This document shows positions 17,935 through 27,472 of a DNA stretch of 64,000 nucleotides, piece after piece; the first letter of the stretch is position 1, and each line of letters begins with the position of its first letter. Origin of the DNA: an uncultured Lachnospiraceae bacterium (GTDB lineage: Bacteria > Bacillota > Clostridia > Lachnospirales > Lachnospiraceae); contig CAOKQK010000002.1 of assembly GCA_948470905.1 (NCBI GenBank), positions 1 through 64,000 of the forward strand, written 5' to 3'. A program made the translations under genes and the position numbers. The notes below the pieces were generated by a model that made no database searches, was not told the DNA's origin, and worked only from the letters and a program-made list of their open reading frames with translations.

Positions 17935-18150
17935 TGAGTATATTATGAAAAACTTTCTGAGCGGAGATTATTGTGCGGCAATGATAGGCAATGTGTCAGA
18001 AGAAGCGATCAAAAAGTAACAAGGATTTATTGTAGGATGACGAAATCAAGCGGTATAAGGACTGGCCGTGGATGTCTTGAAAATGAATGTGAGCTTTCGC
18101 AAATACCTGGGAGAGGTGTGTCCTTGATTTGCAATGATGTAGGAGTATAC
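17935..18150 (+). pseudogene. Degenerate coding remnant, possibly IS200/IS605 TnpA C-terminus
   Basis: The frame at 17945 reads MKNFLSGDYCAAMIGNVSEEAIKK and then stops. This resembles the C-terminal part of IS200/IS605 TnpA proteins, which usually continue KYIENQ. Further short fragments (RYKDWPWMS; MNVSFRKYLGEVCP) follow in shifted frames. The match is from memory of the motif only, so the assignment is weak. The rest of 17830-18244 shows no intact gene. Confidence 0.3.
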
Positions 18151-18244
18151 TAGCTAAAATCCACAGAAATATTTTGTATTTATCAAGATAATTTAGTAGT
18201 GCATATGTTGAATGGATAAATATATTAGAGAAGGATCGATGGTT

Positions 18245-18965
18245 ATGAAATATGCAATAGTAACTGGCAGCACAAAAGGTATAGGTAAAGCAATTGCTAT
18301 AAGATTATTGAGAGAAGGGTATTATGTTATTGTAAATTATAGCAATGACGATAAAGCTGCGGAGTTGTTTGAGGATGAAGTAAGGGAATATAAAGACATG
18401 TATCTTATTATAAAGGAAAAATTATCAAATTATAAAAATGCAATGTCTTTTGTGAAAAAGGTGAAGGAAAAAATTAACTATATAGATTGTATGGTGTTTA
18501 ATTGTGGGATGACGGATAGGAGTGCATTTAGAGATATATCGAAGGATTCATGGGAACAAGTCATAAATACAAATCTAAATGTACCATTTTATATTTTACA
18601 GCAGTTGGATGGTTCTATACAATCGGGGGGGTATAGTATTTATTGGCTCTATTCTGGGAATCTATCCTCATGCAAGTTCTTTAGGATACGCGGTTTCAAA
18701 AGCTGCGGTACATCAAATGGCGAAAGAACTTGTGAAAGTATATGCGGATAGGCATATTACTGTAAATGCAATTGCATCAGGATTTGTTGACACTCCATGG
18801 CAGAGTACAAAGTCGGAAGAACAAAAAAAGCGTATAGAAGAAAAAATTGCCTTAAAGAGATTTGGATATCCAGAAGAAATTGCAAATTTATGTATGACTA
18901 TTATTTCGACCCCTTATATTAATGGCTCCGTATTGGAAATAAGTGGTGGGTATTCATATCGATAA
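18245..18965 (+). pseudogene. SDR family oxidoreductase, frame broken at a G7 tract
   Basis: The first frame has the Rossmann start MKYAIVTGSTKGIGKAIAIR (TGxxxGIG). The second frame supplies GSILGIYPHASSLGYAVSKA (Ser-Tyr-x3-Lys catalytic set) and the usual C-terminus NAIASGFVDTP...GSVLEISGGY. The shift is exactly at G7 (18625-18631); six G would restore one ~240-residue SDR resembling FabG-type sugar or acyl reductases. The start at 18245 has AGAAGGAT 8 bases upstream. It may be switched off by slippage (phase-variable), permanently broken, or miscalled. The likely substrate is a nucleotide sugar, given the LicC/LicD-like neighbours. Confidence 0.8.
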
Positions 18966-18997
18966 GTTATTGGTTTCAGACATTATAGGAAATAAAA

Positions 18998-19534
18998 ATG
19001 AATACAGAATTGAATGATATGATTTCATGGGTAAATGAAAATGGTTTTAAAATAAAAGGGATAGAAATAGACCCCGAAAAGTTAGTATTTGAAGAACGAG
19101 TTAAAATGAATTGCTTTTATTGTGCCAAGTATAATGTAAGCTGGAAGTGCCCGCCGAAGATACCAGAGTTGGATTATTCAAGGATGCTTTCCGAATTTGA
19201 ACGAGCTGCTTTTTTATATGTTCAGATGGATATGCAAGATGAAGAATTTGAGATAGTTAGAAAAAATAGTTCATTGCATTTGCATCAAGCTATGCTATCG
19301 TGTGAAAAATGGCTATATCAACACAATAATTCTACGGCACTTTCTTTTATTGGAGGTTCCTGTAAGTTATGTAAAAACGGCTGTACACCTGGACGTTGCG
19401 CAAATCCATATCAGGCTAGGATTCCATTAGAAGCATTGGGGATAAATGTAGTAAAGAGTGCTGAACAGTATGGAATAGAGATAATATTTCCACCCAGAGA
19501 ATATATGATACGAATAGGATTGCTTTTGTGGTAG
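18998..19534 (+). CDS. DUF2284 cysteine-rich metal-binding protein
   Basis: This 178-residue protein carries two cysteine clusters: NCFYCAKYNVSWKCPPKIP near residue 38, and GSCKLCKNGCTPGRCANP near residue 123. The Cys spacing is that of DUF2284, predicted iron-sulfur or other metal-binding proteins of anaerobes with no defined reaction. It sits 32 bases after the SDR and 15 before a sugar nucleotidyltransferase, so it probably belongs to this small operon. A redox or corrinoid-linked role would be speculation. Confidence 0.8.
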   Translation: MNTELNDMISWVNENGFKIKGIEIDPEKLVFEERVKMNCFYCAKYNVSWKCPPKIPELDYSRMLSEFERAAFLYVQMDMQDEEFEIVRKNSSLHLHQAMLSCEKWLYQHNNSTALSFIGGSCKLCKNGCTPGRCANPYQARIPLEALGINVVKSAEQYGIEIIFPPREYMIRIGLLLW

Positions 19535-19549
19535 TGATAGGAGGCAACA

Positions 19550-20281
19550 ATGACATACATTATTTTAGTGGCAGGAAAGGGAACTAGGTTACATCCTCTT
19601 ACCTTAAATTATCCAAAGTCTTTATATCGTTTAGATCGAAATACGACAGTATTAAAGAGAATGGTTCAATTGATTAGAAAATATGATGAAAAGGCAGTTG
19701 TAGTAGTAGTTACCGGCTTTTTAAGTGATACTATAAAAAAAGAATTAGAAGGAGTTATATTTATACATAATCCATTTTATGAAGTGACAAATTCTATTGC
19801 GTCTTTATGGTTTGCAAAAGAATATTTGAATAGTTCCAATGTCACAATAATTAATGGTGATATTGTAATGGAAGAAAAACTTGTGGAGTCTATTGTTTGC
19901 AAAAAAACAGATATCCCTAAGGTATGCATAGACAGCAGTATAAAAAATAATGGAGACTACAATGTGGAGGTTAAAGGCGATAAGATATTAGTTATGAGTA
20001 AGGAATTGGATCAATATTATGGAGAGTATGCAGGTGTAACAAAGTTAGATAGTATTTCTTCAGGCAAATTGAAAGAATGCATTATAGAAATGATTAATAT
20101 GGGGATGTACGATCAATGGTATGAAAATGCATTGGTCCAGATGATTTTTAATGATGATTTTGAATTGTATTATGTAGATATTAAAGACTATAGATGGACA
20201 GAGGTAGATTGTGTAAATGATATGCTTTTAGCAAAGCACATACATATGGAGGAGCATTTATATGATACATCTCACGAATGA
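19550..20281 (+). CDS. LicC-like sugar/choline-phosphate nucleotidyltransferase
   Basis: This 243-residue GT-A-like nucleotidyltransferase starts with the NTP-binding loop ILVAGKGTRLHPLTLNYPK and has the metal-binding NGDI strand near residue 102. Length and neighbour match LicC, which makes CDP-choline from phosphocholine and CTP. The adjacent, overlapping licD-like gene strengthens this. Another alditol or sugar phosphate as substrate is possible. AGGAGG precedes the ATG. LicC and LicD together usually add phosphocholine, or a similar zwitterionic group, to surface glycans. Confidence 0.78.
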   Translation: MTYIILVAGKGTRLHPLTLNYPKSLYRLDRNTTVLKRMVQLIRKYDEKAVVVVVTGFLSDTIKKELEGVIFIHNPFYEVTNSIASLWFAKEYLNSSNVTIINGDIVMEEKLVESIVCKKTDIPKVCIDSSIKNNGDYNVEVKGDKILVMSKELDQYYGEYAGVTKLDSISSGKLKECIIEMINMGMYDQWYENALVQMIFNDDFELYYVDIKDYRWTEVDCVNDMLLAKHIHMEEHLYDTSHE

Positions 20282-21062
20282 CCAATTGAAACGGTTGCAG
20301 GCGATACAAATAGATATGTTGTTGGAAGTAAAAAAAATTTGTGAAAAGCATAAAATTGGCTATAGTCTTATTGGAGGAACTTTATTAGGAGCTATTCGAC
20401 ATAAAGGGTATATACCATGGGATGATGATGCTGATGTAGGAATGTTAAGGGAGGATTATGAAAGGTTTCGTATTGTGTGCGAAACAGAACTTGATAAGAA
20501 TAAATACTATTTTCAGGATGACAGAAATACAGAAGGATACCGATGGGGATATGGTAAACTGAGAAGAAAAAATACTTTATTTCTGCGAGAAAATCAAAAA
20601 CATCTGGAGTTTGGGCAAGAGATATTTATTGATATATTTCCCTTGGATTATGTACCTGATAATATGATATTAAGAATAATACATATGCTTAATTGTTTCT
20701 GCTTTAGGAAGATGTTATGGGCACCGGTTGGCATGGTTGTTGAAAAAAATAAAATTAAGAAATTTGTATATGAAAAATTGAGCGCAATACCTAAAGAAGT
20801 CATATATAAACGCTATTATAGATATCTTAGCGGCGGGAAAAACAGCAATACTGTTAGAATAAATTTATTTCCTACAAATAAGCCATATGGATTTCCGGTT
20901 AAATTTTTTCAAGAATTGATAGATGTAACATTTGAAGGTGAAATATTCATGGGTAGCAAGTATTATGATAAATATTTGACAATTAAATATGGAGAATATA
21001 TGGAATTACCGCCGATAGAGAAGAGAAAAGTGCATCCTGTAAGTGAGATTAAATTAATATGA
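20262..21062 (+). CDS. LicD family phosphotransferase
   Basis: This 266-residue protein has the LicD signature: LIGGTLLGAIRHKGYIPWDD, then DADVGMLREDYERF, the nucleotidyltransferase-fold acidic metal site. LicD enzymes move phosphocholine, or a related phospho-group, from CDP carriers to a sugar hydroxyl. The ATG overlaps the 3' end of the LicC-like gene by 20 bases, so they are translated together. GGAGG sits 8 bases upstream. It would decorate the flagellar glycan in the cytoplasm. Confidence 0.88.
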   Translation: MIHLTNDQLKRLQAIQIDMLLEVKKICEKHKIGYSLIGGTLLGAIRHKGYIPWDDDADVGMLREDYERFRIVCETELDKNKYYFQDDRNTEGYRWGYGKLRRKNTLFLRENQKHLEFGQEIFIDIFPLDYVPDNMILRIIHMLNCFCFRKMLWAPVGMVVEKNKIKKFVYEKLSAIPKEVIYKRYYRYLSGGKNSNTVRINLFPTNKPYGFPVKFFQELIDVTFEGEIFMGSKYYDKYLTIKYGEYMELPPIEKRKVHPVSEIKLI

Positions 21063-21369
21063 AGTTTAATATTTGGGAGAAACGAAAAATGGGATGATAT
21101 ATGTAGCCTATAATGTAATTATTGTGAAATAAAAAGTAATTAAAAGAACGTAGTGTAAATATTGGTCACAATGTTATATGTACTATGAGAAAATTAAAAT
21201 AAAAACAGCTAATTGCACGGAAGATTAAGAGAAAGTACTAAGTAAGTTGCAATATCAGGCAGGTCAATTCAGGCATTACAGTGTGGAAAAGAGAAAGAAA
21301 TATAAATATTCTATAATCGAAAAAAAATTAAAATATTGAGAGTGTCATCAAAGAAAGGATATGTTAAAT
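21063..21369 (+). other. AT-rich intergenic gap
   Basis: About 300 bases of very AT-rich sequence with no gene, repeat or convincing terminator that I can see. AAGAAAGGAT at its end is the ribosome site of the next gene. Confidence 0.5.
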
Positions 21370-23013
21370 ATGAAACAGGCTATTTGGGGCACCGGATTAT
21401 TTGCAAGCGAATTTAGTTATTCAATAAAAAGGGAGAATATAGATTTTTATATTGATAATAACAAAAAGATGAAGGAGCAATCTTTTTTGGGCAAAAGAGT
21501 ATACACTCCAGATGAAATTGAGGATTGGAGTGATATATATATTTATATACCTTATAATTTTTATGATGAGATAGTAAGGCAATTGCGGCAGTACGGTGTT
21601 AATGATGAATCTCATTTTGAAAGATATTACGAAGTAAATAAGTTTAATGTGGTAGAATTTAAAAAAGATTATGAGGAAACTTTGAGGATACTGCGTAAAA
21701 AGGCAGAGCAAATGAAAGGGTTTTGTCTTTTTTGGGGAAGATCTTGGGCGTTTGAAGACAAGGGATACAGAGAATTCCTTCAGAGGTGGAAAAAAAATAC
21801 TATAGATTTAAAATTAGGATTAGTGTCAGAAGCTGTCTGGTATTATCAGGAAGAAACAGAACAGAAGATGAATATGCCCGCAATTGTAACACCAGGAATA
21901 TTTGATGATAATATATATTTGGAAGGTGGAAAACTGGAAGAAGATGAAATTGCATTTTTAAGAAAAAAGGTCTATGCATATCAAGGGGCAGAGTGTTTAA
22001 AGGCGCAATTTCCAGATCTGACAGAAGAAAGCGCCCTTTATATGATTTATTATATGTATCAGTATGCAACACAGGTGTTAGAAATACTGCATCCAAAGTT
22101 AATTATTCTGTATCCGTTGATGATGGTACAACATCGTATTTTAGAAGAAGTATGTAGGGAAAATGGGGTACCGGTAATATCAACTCATCAAGGTATGTTG
22201 CCAGGTACACTTGCATTTGATATTGGAGGTGAGGTGGGGAAAAGTCTGCCAGCGGTATATTATAAAAAGTTTTTGAAGCTTCCTGTTGGAACTGGCGATT
22301 TAGAACAGGCAGAGAAAGTATGGGATTATTTATATAGAAGTAAGCTTAATAGAAAAATTCAACATAAAAATAATAGTATTGAATATATAATGCAAAAGAT
22401 TGACAAGGCAAAACCTATTGTATTTTATGCTGGACAAAATGATATTAATTCTAATATGGTGCCTTATACAGAAGAAACACAAAAATACTGTTCGCCGATT
22501 TTTAAGACATCTATAGATGCGGGAATTTATATAGCAGAATTGTGTAAGAAGAATAAGTGGAATTTTGTATATAAGCCGCATCCTATGAGGATAAAATACG
22601 AGGAAAAAAGTCAGCTGCCAAATAATACAATTTATGTTGAAAACGGAAATATTAATGATTTGGTGGACATCTCCAATGTGGTGGTTACAATTCTGTCTCA
22701 AACCAATTATATCAGTTTGGTAAGACATAAGCCTGTTGTGATGCTTGGATATAGCCAAGCAAAAGGAAAAGGATGCACTTATGAGGCATTTGAAAAAGAT
22801 ATAATTGAAAATGTTATTAGGAAAGCACTGAAAAATGGATTTACTGAGGAGCAGGAAAAAGCGTTCCTGATACATATTGCGCAGGTTTTAAAGTATTATT
22901 TGTATGATGATTTGCAAGAAAGAGAAATTCGATTTGGCAGGAAAGTACCTTGTGATATAGAAGAATTCTATCAATTAGAGAAATTATTGAAAGAAAGTGG
23001 TGGGAATCCGTAA
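21370..23013 (+). CDS. N-terminal Rossmann module fused to capsule-type GT-B glycosyltransferase
   Basis: Residues 1-80 are the recurrent Rossmann-like module (AIWGTGLFASEF, FYIDNNKK, IYIYIPYNFYDEIVRQL). The rest (about 130-547) resembles capsule synthesis (KpsS/KpsC-like) glycosyltransferases in its later half: STHQGMLPGT, FVYKPHPMR, and SNVVVTILSQTNYISLVRHKPV, the pattern for the nucleotide-sugar site. KpsC/S enzymes use CMP-Kdo, and this gene sits beside a CMP-sugar transferase, so a CMP-linked donor is plausible. I prefer the ATG at 21370, 11 bases after AAAGG, over the one at 21361, only 2 bases after it. It overlaps the next gene by one base. Confidence 0.68.
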   Translation: MKQAIWGTGLFASEFSYSIKRENIDFYIDNNKKMKEQSFLGKRVYTPDEIEDWSDIYIYIPYNFYDEIVRQLRQYGVNDESHFERYYEVNKFNVVEFKKDYEETLRILRKKAEQMKGFCLFWGRSWAFEDKGYREFLQRWKKNTIDLKLGLVSEAVWYYQEETEQKMNMPAIVTPGIFDDNIYLEGGKLEEDEIAFLRKKVYAYQGAECLKAQFPDLTEESALYMIYYMYQYATQVLEILHPKLIILYPLMMVQHRILEEVCRENGVPVISTHQGMLPGTLAFDIGGEVGKSLPAVYYKKFLKLPVGTGDLEQAEKVWDYLYRSKLNRKIQHKNNSIEYIMQKIDKAKPIVFYAGQNDINSNMVPYTEETQKYCSPIFKTSIDAGIYIAELCKKNKWNFVYKPHPMRIKYEEKSQLPNNTIYVENGNINDLVDISNVVVTILSQTNYISLVRHKPVVMLGYSQAKGKGCTYEAFEKDIIENVIRKALKNGFTEEQEKAFLIHIAQVLKYYLYDDLQEREIRFGRKVPCDIEEFYQLEKLLKESGGNP

Positions 23014-23597
23014 TGTTCTATGAAGAATATGTAGATGATGTTTTTACCGGAATAAAAAATGTAATTGTTACTGATCAAACTGGGAATGAAGTTTCCATTC
23101 AAAAAGCGATGGACTTGTGGAGTGAGAAGGCAAAGATGCTAAGGGATAAGGAAAAAGGAGTGATTTTTTTCTGTGGAAATGGTGCCAGTGCAACAATGGC
23201 GGAGCATATGTCTCATGATTGGTTCCAAAATGCAGAAGTAAATACCATTACGTGTGCGGAAACGGCGCATATTACAGCCATTAGCAACGACTTATCTTAT
23301 GAGGAAGTATTTAGCTATCGCATTAATCGAATTCTGTCAGATAAAGATATTTTGGTGACTATATCATCATCTGGCAATTCCCCCAATATTGTCAAGGCAT
23401 TGGAGGTTGGAAAGAGAAAGGGAGCATACTGCATTACCTTTTCAGGCAAAGGGTCTGACAATAGGTCACGTAAAATGGGAGATTTAAATTTCTATGTTCC
23501 GTTAGATGCCTATGGCCTGGTGGAAAGCGCCCATGCGGTAATATTGCATGCGGCGCTGGATAATTTTCTGGAAAAATATATGGGGGGTAAACATTGA
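23013..23597 (+). CDS. GmhA-like SIS-domain phosphosugar isomerase
   Basis: This 194-residue SIS protein has FFCGNGASATMAEHMSHDW and SSSGNSPNIVKAL for phosphate binding. VESAHAVILHAALDNF near the C-terminus corresponds to the Glu/His region used by GmhA. GmhA converts sedoheptulose 7-phosphate to heptose 7-phosphate, and the length fits. With an AroB-like cyclase three kilobases downstream, sedoheptulose 7-phosphate chemistry is attractive, but the true substrate is unknown. It overlaps both neighbours, placing it firmly in one operon. Confidence 0.82.
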   Translation: MFYEEYVDDVFTGIKNVIVTDQTGNEVSIQKAMDLWSEKAKMLRDKEKGVIFFCGNGASATMAEHMSHDWFQNAEVNTITCAETAHITAISNDLSYEEVFSYRINRILSDKDILVTISSSGNSPNIVKALEVGKRKGAYCITFSGKGSDNRSRKMGDLNFYVPLDAYGLVESAHAVILHAALDNFLEKYMGGKH

Positions 23598-24487
23598 TGA
23601 AAGTGGCAGTCGGCGCTTCATCTTTTTCAGACAGCAGCGATAAGGCGATTACTTTGCTGTTGGAAAAAGGGATTGAGGTAGTAAAGAATCCTTATAAAAG
23701 AAGGATGACCGAAGATGAAATCATTAAACATCTATCCGATGCGGACGGGTTATTGGCTGGCTTAGAGCCATTAAATGAGAATGTGTTCAGGCAGGCTCCG
23801 CATTTGAGGGCGGTTGCCCGTATTGGAATTGGCATGGACAATGTGGATCAGGAAGCGGCGAGGAGATATGGCATTAAAATATCCAATACTCCGGATGGTC
23901 CGACACAGGCTGTAGCAGAAATGACACTGACTAACCTTTTAACTCTGATTCATGAGGTGTTGCCATCTAATGAAGATGTGCATAATGGAGTATGGAAAAA
24001 AAGGATAGGGAGATCTGTAAGAGGAATAAAAGTTTTTGTTATAGGATATGGACATATTGGCAGGAAGACAGCGGAGCTCTTGGAGCTTCTGGGAGCGGAA
24101 GTGTTAATATATGATAAATATAATGAGGCTGCATCAACATGTAGCTTGGAGAAAGGGCTGCAAACTGCTGATGCGGTGACACTTCATGTTAGTGGGAATA
24201 GGGAAGTCATAGGGGTTCGGGAGATGGAGTTCATGAAAGAAGGGGTGATTCTTCTGAATAGCGCACGTGGAACGGTAGTAAATGAGAATGCCCTTTATGA
24301 CAATTTAATGAGCGGAAAAATTGCCGGATACTGGGGGGATGCTCTATGGCAGGAACCTTATTATGGTAAAGTATGCGAATGTAGAAATGCGATTTTAACT
24401 CCTCATATATGCACATATACGACAACATGCAGAGAAAGCATGGAGACAGAGGCTGTGCAAAATTTGTTAAGGGATTTGGGGGTTTAG
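23594..24487 (+). CDS. D-2-hydroxyacid dehydrogenase (SerA-like)
   Basis: This 297-residue NAD-dependent dehydrogenase has the nucleotide-binding VIGYGHIGRKTAELL and the catalytic set in NSARGTVV (Arg), ALWQEP (Glu) and LTPHICTYT (His). The N-terminal part (AVARIGIGMDNVD) is typical of phosphoglycerate dehydrogenase relatives. It lacks the ACT tail of SerA. In a sugar cassette it would oxidise or reduce a 2-hydroxy/2-keto acid intermediate rather than make serine. It overlaps the SIS gene by 4 bases and is followed after one base by the YhcH-like gene. Confidence 0.85.
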   Translation: MMKVAVGASSFSDSSDKAITLLLEKGIEVVKNPYKRRMTEDEIIKHLSDADGLLAGLEPLNENVFRQAPHLRAVARIGIGMDNVDQEAARRYGIKISNTPDGPTQAVAEMTLTNLLTLIHEVLPSNEDVHNGVWKKRIGRSVRGIKVFVIGYGHIGRKTAELLELLGAEVLIYDKYNEAASTCSLEKGLQTADAVTLHVSGNREVIGVREMEFMKEGVILLNSARGTVVNENALYDNLMSGKIAGYWGDALWQEPYYGKVCECRNAILTPHICTYTTTCRESMETEAVQNLLRDLGV

Positions 24488-24488
24488 C

Positions 24489-24944
24489 ATGATTTTTGAT
24501 CAACTTAAGAACCTAAACAAATACGTAACACAGGAACAATTCCTTAAGATAAAGGGCTTTTTGGAGAAATTATCTCCTGACATGGAGGAAGGGTATTACG
24601 AGATTGATGGGGAAATGATTTATGCAAGGGTAATGAGTTACGCTACTTCCTTGCGCCAAGACTGTAGGATTGAAGCCCACGACAGGTATATTGATATCCA
24701 GTCATCATTAACTGGAATTGAGGGAATAGATATTTTTGAAAGAGACGAGCTTGCTGTTTTGGAAACATATAATAAGGATAAAGATGTTGTTTTTTATAAA
24801 GAGACGGTTTTGCCAAATGTTTCAATCAATAATAAAGAAGGATATTTTTCAATGATTTACCCTAAAGAGGCACATCGACCAAAAATATCCGTGAACCAAC
24901 GATGTGAAAGGGTTAAAAAGTTTGTCATCAAGATTCATGTATAA
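24489..24944 (+). CDS. YhcH/YjgK/YiaL family protein
   Basis: This 151-residue cupin-like protein of the YhcH/EbgC group has IEAHDRYIDIQ near residue 57 and YPKEAHRPKI near residue 119; the His and Glu residues bind metal. Family members act on keto or amino sugars, for example as anomerases in sialic-acid use. Its place between a hydroxyacid dehydrogenase and a CMP-transferase suggests that it helps a sialic-acid-like or keto-acid sugar change anomeric form. The reaction is inferred. Confidence 0.85.
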   Translation: MIFDQLKNLNKYVTQEQFLKIKGFLEKLSPDMEEGYYEIDGEMIYARVMSYATSLRQDCRIEAHDRYIDIQSSLTGIEGIDIFERDELAVLETYNKDKDVVFYKETVLPNVSINNKEGYFSMIYPKEAHRPKISVNQRCERVKKFVIKIHV

Positions 24945-25028
24945 ATGTCATGGCGGTTGGACGAAAGGATAACTTTGTAACGCCAGGGAACTTTATATAA
25001 ATAATTTTTGATGGGAGGGAAGTCGGAG

Positions 25029-25748
25029 ATGGGAAAATACAGAATGATTGCGATGATACCGGCACGGTTGGGTTCAAAAAGGATACCAAAGAAAAATTTA
25101 AGGTATTTGGGAGAAAAACCTCTGATTCAGTATCCGATTGACTTGGCGCTGCAGATTCCTGAATTCGAAAGCGTGTGGGTTAATACAGAGAGCAGAGAAC
25201 TGGGATATGCTGCAGAAAAAATGGGTGCAAGATTTCATGAGCGCCCACCGGAATTTTCGGCTGATAATTGTACTAACCGGGAATTTACCTATCATTTTAT
25301 GTGCCACCATGAATGTGATTATGTTATTATGGTAAATTCTACTTCGCCGCTCTTAAGCGTGGACACAATTCGGAGGTTTGTTCAGTTTGTAAATGAGCAT
25401 GATTACGATACCATTCTGTCAACGGTATCTGAGAAGGCAGAGTCGTTTTACATGGGGAAAGCATTAAATTTTGATCTGAAACGGAAAGTCAACAGCCAGA
25501 TGTTGGAGCCAGTTGAAAAAACAGTGTGGGCGCTCACTGCATGGAAACGTGAAACCTTTATGAAACTGGAACAGGAGGGGGTATGCCCTGTCTTTGGCGG
25601 TGTGCTGAAGACTTTTCCAATACCAAAAGATGAAGCATGCGATTTGGATACAGAAGAAGATTGGCATATTGCAGAAGGGGCTATAAAAGCAAGGGCTTTA
25701 TCAGGGTATGCTGAACCACAATATTTGAATTTAGAAGGCATGGTATGA
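25029..25748 (+). CDS. NeuA-like CMP-sugar synthetase
   Basis: This 239-residue cytidylyltransferase begins with the CTP-binding motif IPARLGSKRIPKKNLRYLG and continues with LIQYPIDLAL and the later VNSTSPLL strand, as in NeuA, PseF and KdsB relatives. It should activate a nonulosonate-like or other acidic sugar with CMP. No NeuB/PseI synthase is present in the window, which leaves the substrate open. I chose the ATG at 25029, which has GGGAGGG 9 bases upstream. It overlaps the following SDR gene by 4 bases. Confidence 0.85.
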   Translation: MGKYRMIAMIPARLGSKRIPKKNLRYLGEKPLIQYPIDLALQIPEFESVWVNTESRELGYAAEKMGARFHERPPEFSADNCTNREFTYHFMCHHECDYVIMVNSTSPLLSVDTIRRFVQFVNEHDYDTILSTVSEKAESFYMGKALNFDLKRKVNSQMLEPVEKTVWALTAWKRETFMKLEQEGVCPVFGGVLKTFPIPKDEACDLDTEEDWHIAEGAIKARALSGYAEPQYLNLEGMV

Positions 25749-26407
25749 GAGTATTAATAACTGGTGCCAGCAGAGGCATAGGAAAGGCAATAGCGGCTAT
25801 TTACCGCGAAAAGGGTTATTCTGTGGACGCACCTTCCAGGGAAGTGTTGGATTTGGCAGATGCGGCTTCTGTGGAGGCTTACCTAGAAGAACGTAGAAAT
25901 GACGGGTATGACATCATTATAAACAATGCAGGGTGTAACTTAATTAACCCTATAGATAACATAATTGAAAGTGATGTCAACCAGATGATGCAAGTAAACC
26001 TGTTGTCCCCCATTCTTCTTCTTAAGGGGTTTGTGCCTTATATGAAGAAAAATCACTTTGGACGGATTGTGAATCTTGGTTCTATATGGGGGGTTATTGC
26101 AAAGCCAGGGAGGAGCATCTATAGTGTCACAAAGCATGGCATACATGGAGTCACCAGCACATTGGCAGTAGAGCTGGCTTCTTATAATATCCTGGTGAAT
26201 ACGGTAGCGCCGGGGCAGACATTAACAGATCTGACCAGACAGAATAATTCGCCGGAAGAAATCAGGGAAATGGAAAGGAATATTCCTGTTGGCAGATTAG
26301 CACAGCCGGATGAGATTGCAAGACTGGTTTTCTTTTTGGGAAACGAGGAGAATACTTATATTACAGGGCAGCAAATAACTATTGATGGGGGGGTGACAAT
26401 ACAATGA
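25745..26407 (+). CDS. SDR family oxidoreductase
   Basis: This intact 220-residue SDR has TGASRGIGKAIAAIY (cofactor loop), INNAGCN, the catalytic Ser in NLGSIWG and YSVTK (Tyr, Lys). It ends with ITIDGGVTIQ, a FabG-like tail containing a G7 tract (26387-26393). It overlaps the cyclase gene by 4 bases. In this context it probably reduces a keto group of the CMP-linked or cyclic intermediate. Confidence 0.9.
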   Translation: MRVLITGASRGIGKAIAAIYREKGYSVDAPSREVLDLADAASVEAYLEERRNDGYDIIINNAGCNLINPIDNIIESDVNQMMQVNLLSPILLLKGFVPYMKKNHFGRIVNLGSIWGVIAKPGRSIYSVTKHGIHGVTSTLAVELASYNILVNTVAPGQTLTDLTRQNNSPEEIREMERNIPVGRLAQPDEIARLVFFLGNEENTYITGQQITIDGGVTIQ

Positions 26408-27453
26408 TTATTAAGTCTTATGTAGGTGATTATAAAGCAGATTTTTTTTCGGATTTTTCTTTTCTGAATGAGCTGAAAGAAAAGAAGAATAAGTTTTTTA
26501 TTCTTGACAAACAGGTTTTTTTAATATATAAAGCGGAGCTGTTATCCGTAATTCAGGAGAGTTCATATTATTTATTGGATGCCATTGAACAGAATAAGAA
26601 TATAGATACGGCATTGGAAATTATACGTCAGATGGTGGAAATGGATTCAAAACGGAATACGCTGTTAGTAGCCATTGGCGGGGGAATTGTACAGGATGTG
26701 TCAGCATTTATTGCCAATGTACTTTACAGAGGTATTTCATGGATTTTGATTCCGACAACCTTGCTGGCACAGACGGATAGCTGTATTGGTAGTAAATCCT
26801 CATTAAACTTTAAAGGGTACAAAAATTTACTTGGATATTTTTACCCGCCGATGCAGATTTATATCAATACAAAATTTATACACACCCTGGATCGGAAAGA
26901 TTACCTGAGCGGTCTGGGCGAGATTATGAAATGTGCGATAATGGCCGGATATGAGAGTTTTTTGAGTACAAGCCAAAATATGGGAGCGCTTCTGGAATGT
27001 AATGAAGATGTGCTCTTGGATGAGATTACCAAGGCCTTATGTTTTAAAAAGCAGGTTATTGAAATGGATGAGTTTGATAGGGATTACAGGAATATCATGA
27101 ATTTCGGGCATACGTTTGGGCATGCGCTGGAAGCTGCTTCAGATTATGCTGTTCCGCATGGACAAGGTGTTTCCATAGGGATGCTGATTGCCAATCAGAT
27201 TTCTTTTCAGAGGGGATATATTTCCGAAAGGATGATAGAGGAGCTGAATGGTGCTATTGAAAGAATTATTACCCCAGGCCTTATAGAAAAAGAATACTTT
27301 TCTGGTGAAAAGTATTTGGAAATAATGAAAAAAGATAAGAAGTATACAGGGAAGCTTCATACATGTATTCTGTTTGAGGGTGATGGGGTAAAAAGACATT
27401 CGGATATCAGGGATGAGGAGATTGTCAGTGCGATAGAAAAGATTTGCAGATAA
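26404..27453 (+). CDS. AroB-like sugar phosphate cyclase
   Basis: This 349-residue protein belongs to the 3-dehydroquinate synthase fold. It has the NAD loop IGGGIVQDVSAFIA, IPTTLLAQTDSCIGSKS, and metal ligands in LGEIMKCAIM, NFGHTFGHALE and VPHGQGVSIGM. A housekeeping AroB would normally lie with aromatic amino acid genes; here it is embedded in a glycan operon. Related sugar phosphate cyclases make cyclitols from sedoheptulose 7-phosphate. Together with the GmhA-like isomerase this points to a cyclitol or otherwise cyclised sugar, but it may simply be a new dehydroquinate-like branch. Confidence 0.8.
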   Translation: MIIKSYVGDYKADFFSDFSFLNELKEKKNKFFILDKQVFLIYKAELLSVIQESSYYLLDAIEQNKNIDTALEIIRQMVEMDSKRNTLLVAIGGGIVQDVSAFIANVLYRGISWILIPTTLLAQTDSCIGSKSSLNFKGYKNLLGYFYPPMQIYINTKFIHTLDRKDYLSGLGEIMKCAIMAGYESFLSTSQNMGALLECNEDVLLDEITKALCFKKQVIEMDEFDRDYRNIMNFGHTFGHALEAASDYAVPHGQGVSIGMLIANQISFQRGYISERMIEELNGAIERIITPGLIEKEYFSGEKYLEIMKKDKKYTGKLHTCILFEGDGVKRHSDIRDEEIVSAIEKICR

Positions 27454-27472
27454 AAACCGAAAGGAAACCATT

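Noticed and set aside
26404..27453. Housekeeping aroB
   Set aside because: The fold is right, but the gene overlaps an SDR of the glycan operon and lacks any shikimate-pathway neighbours, so a specialised cyclase is more likely.
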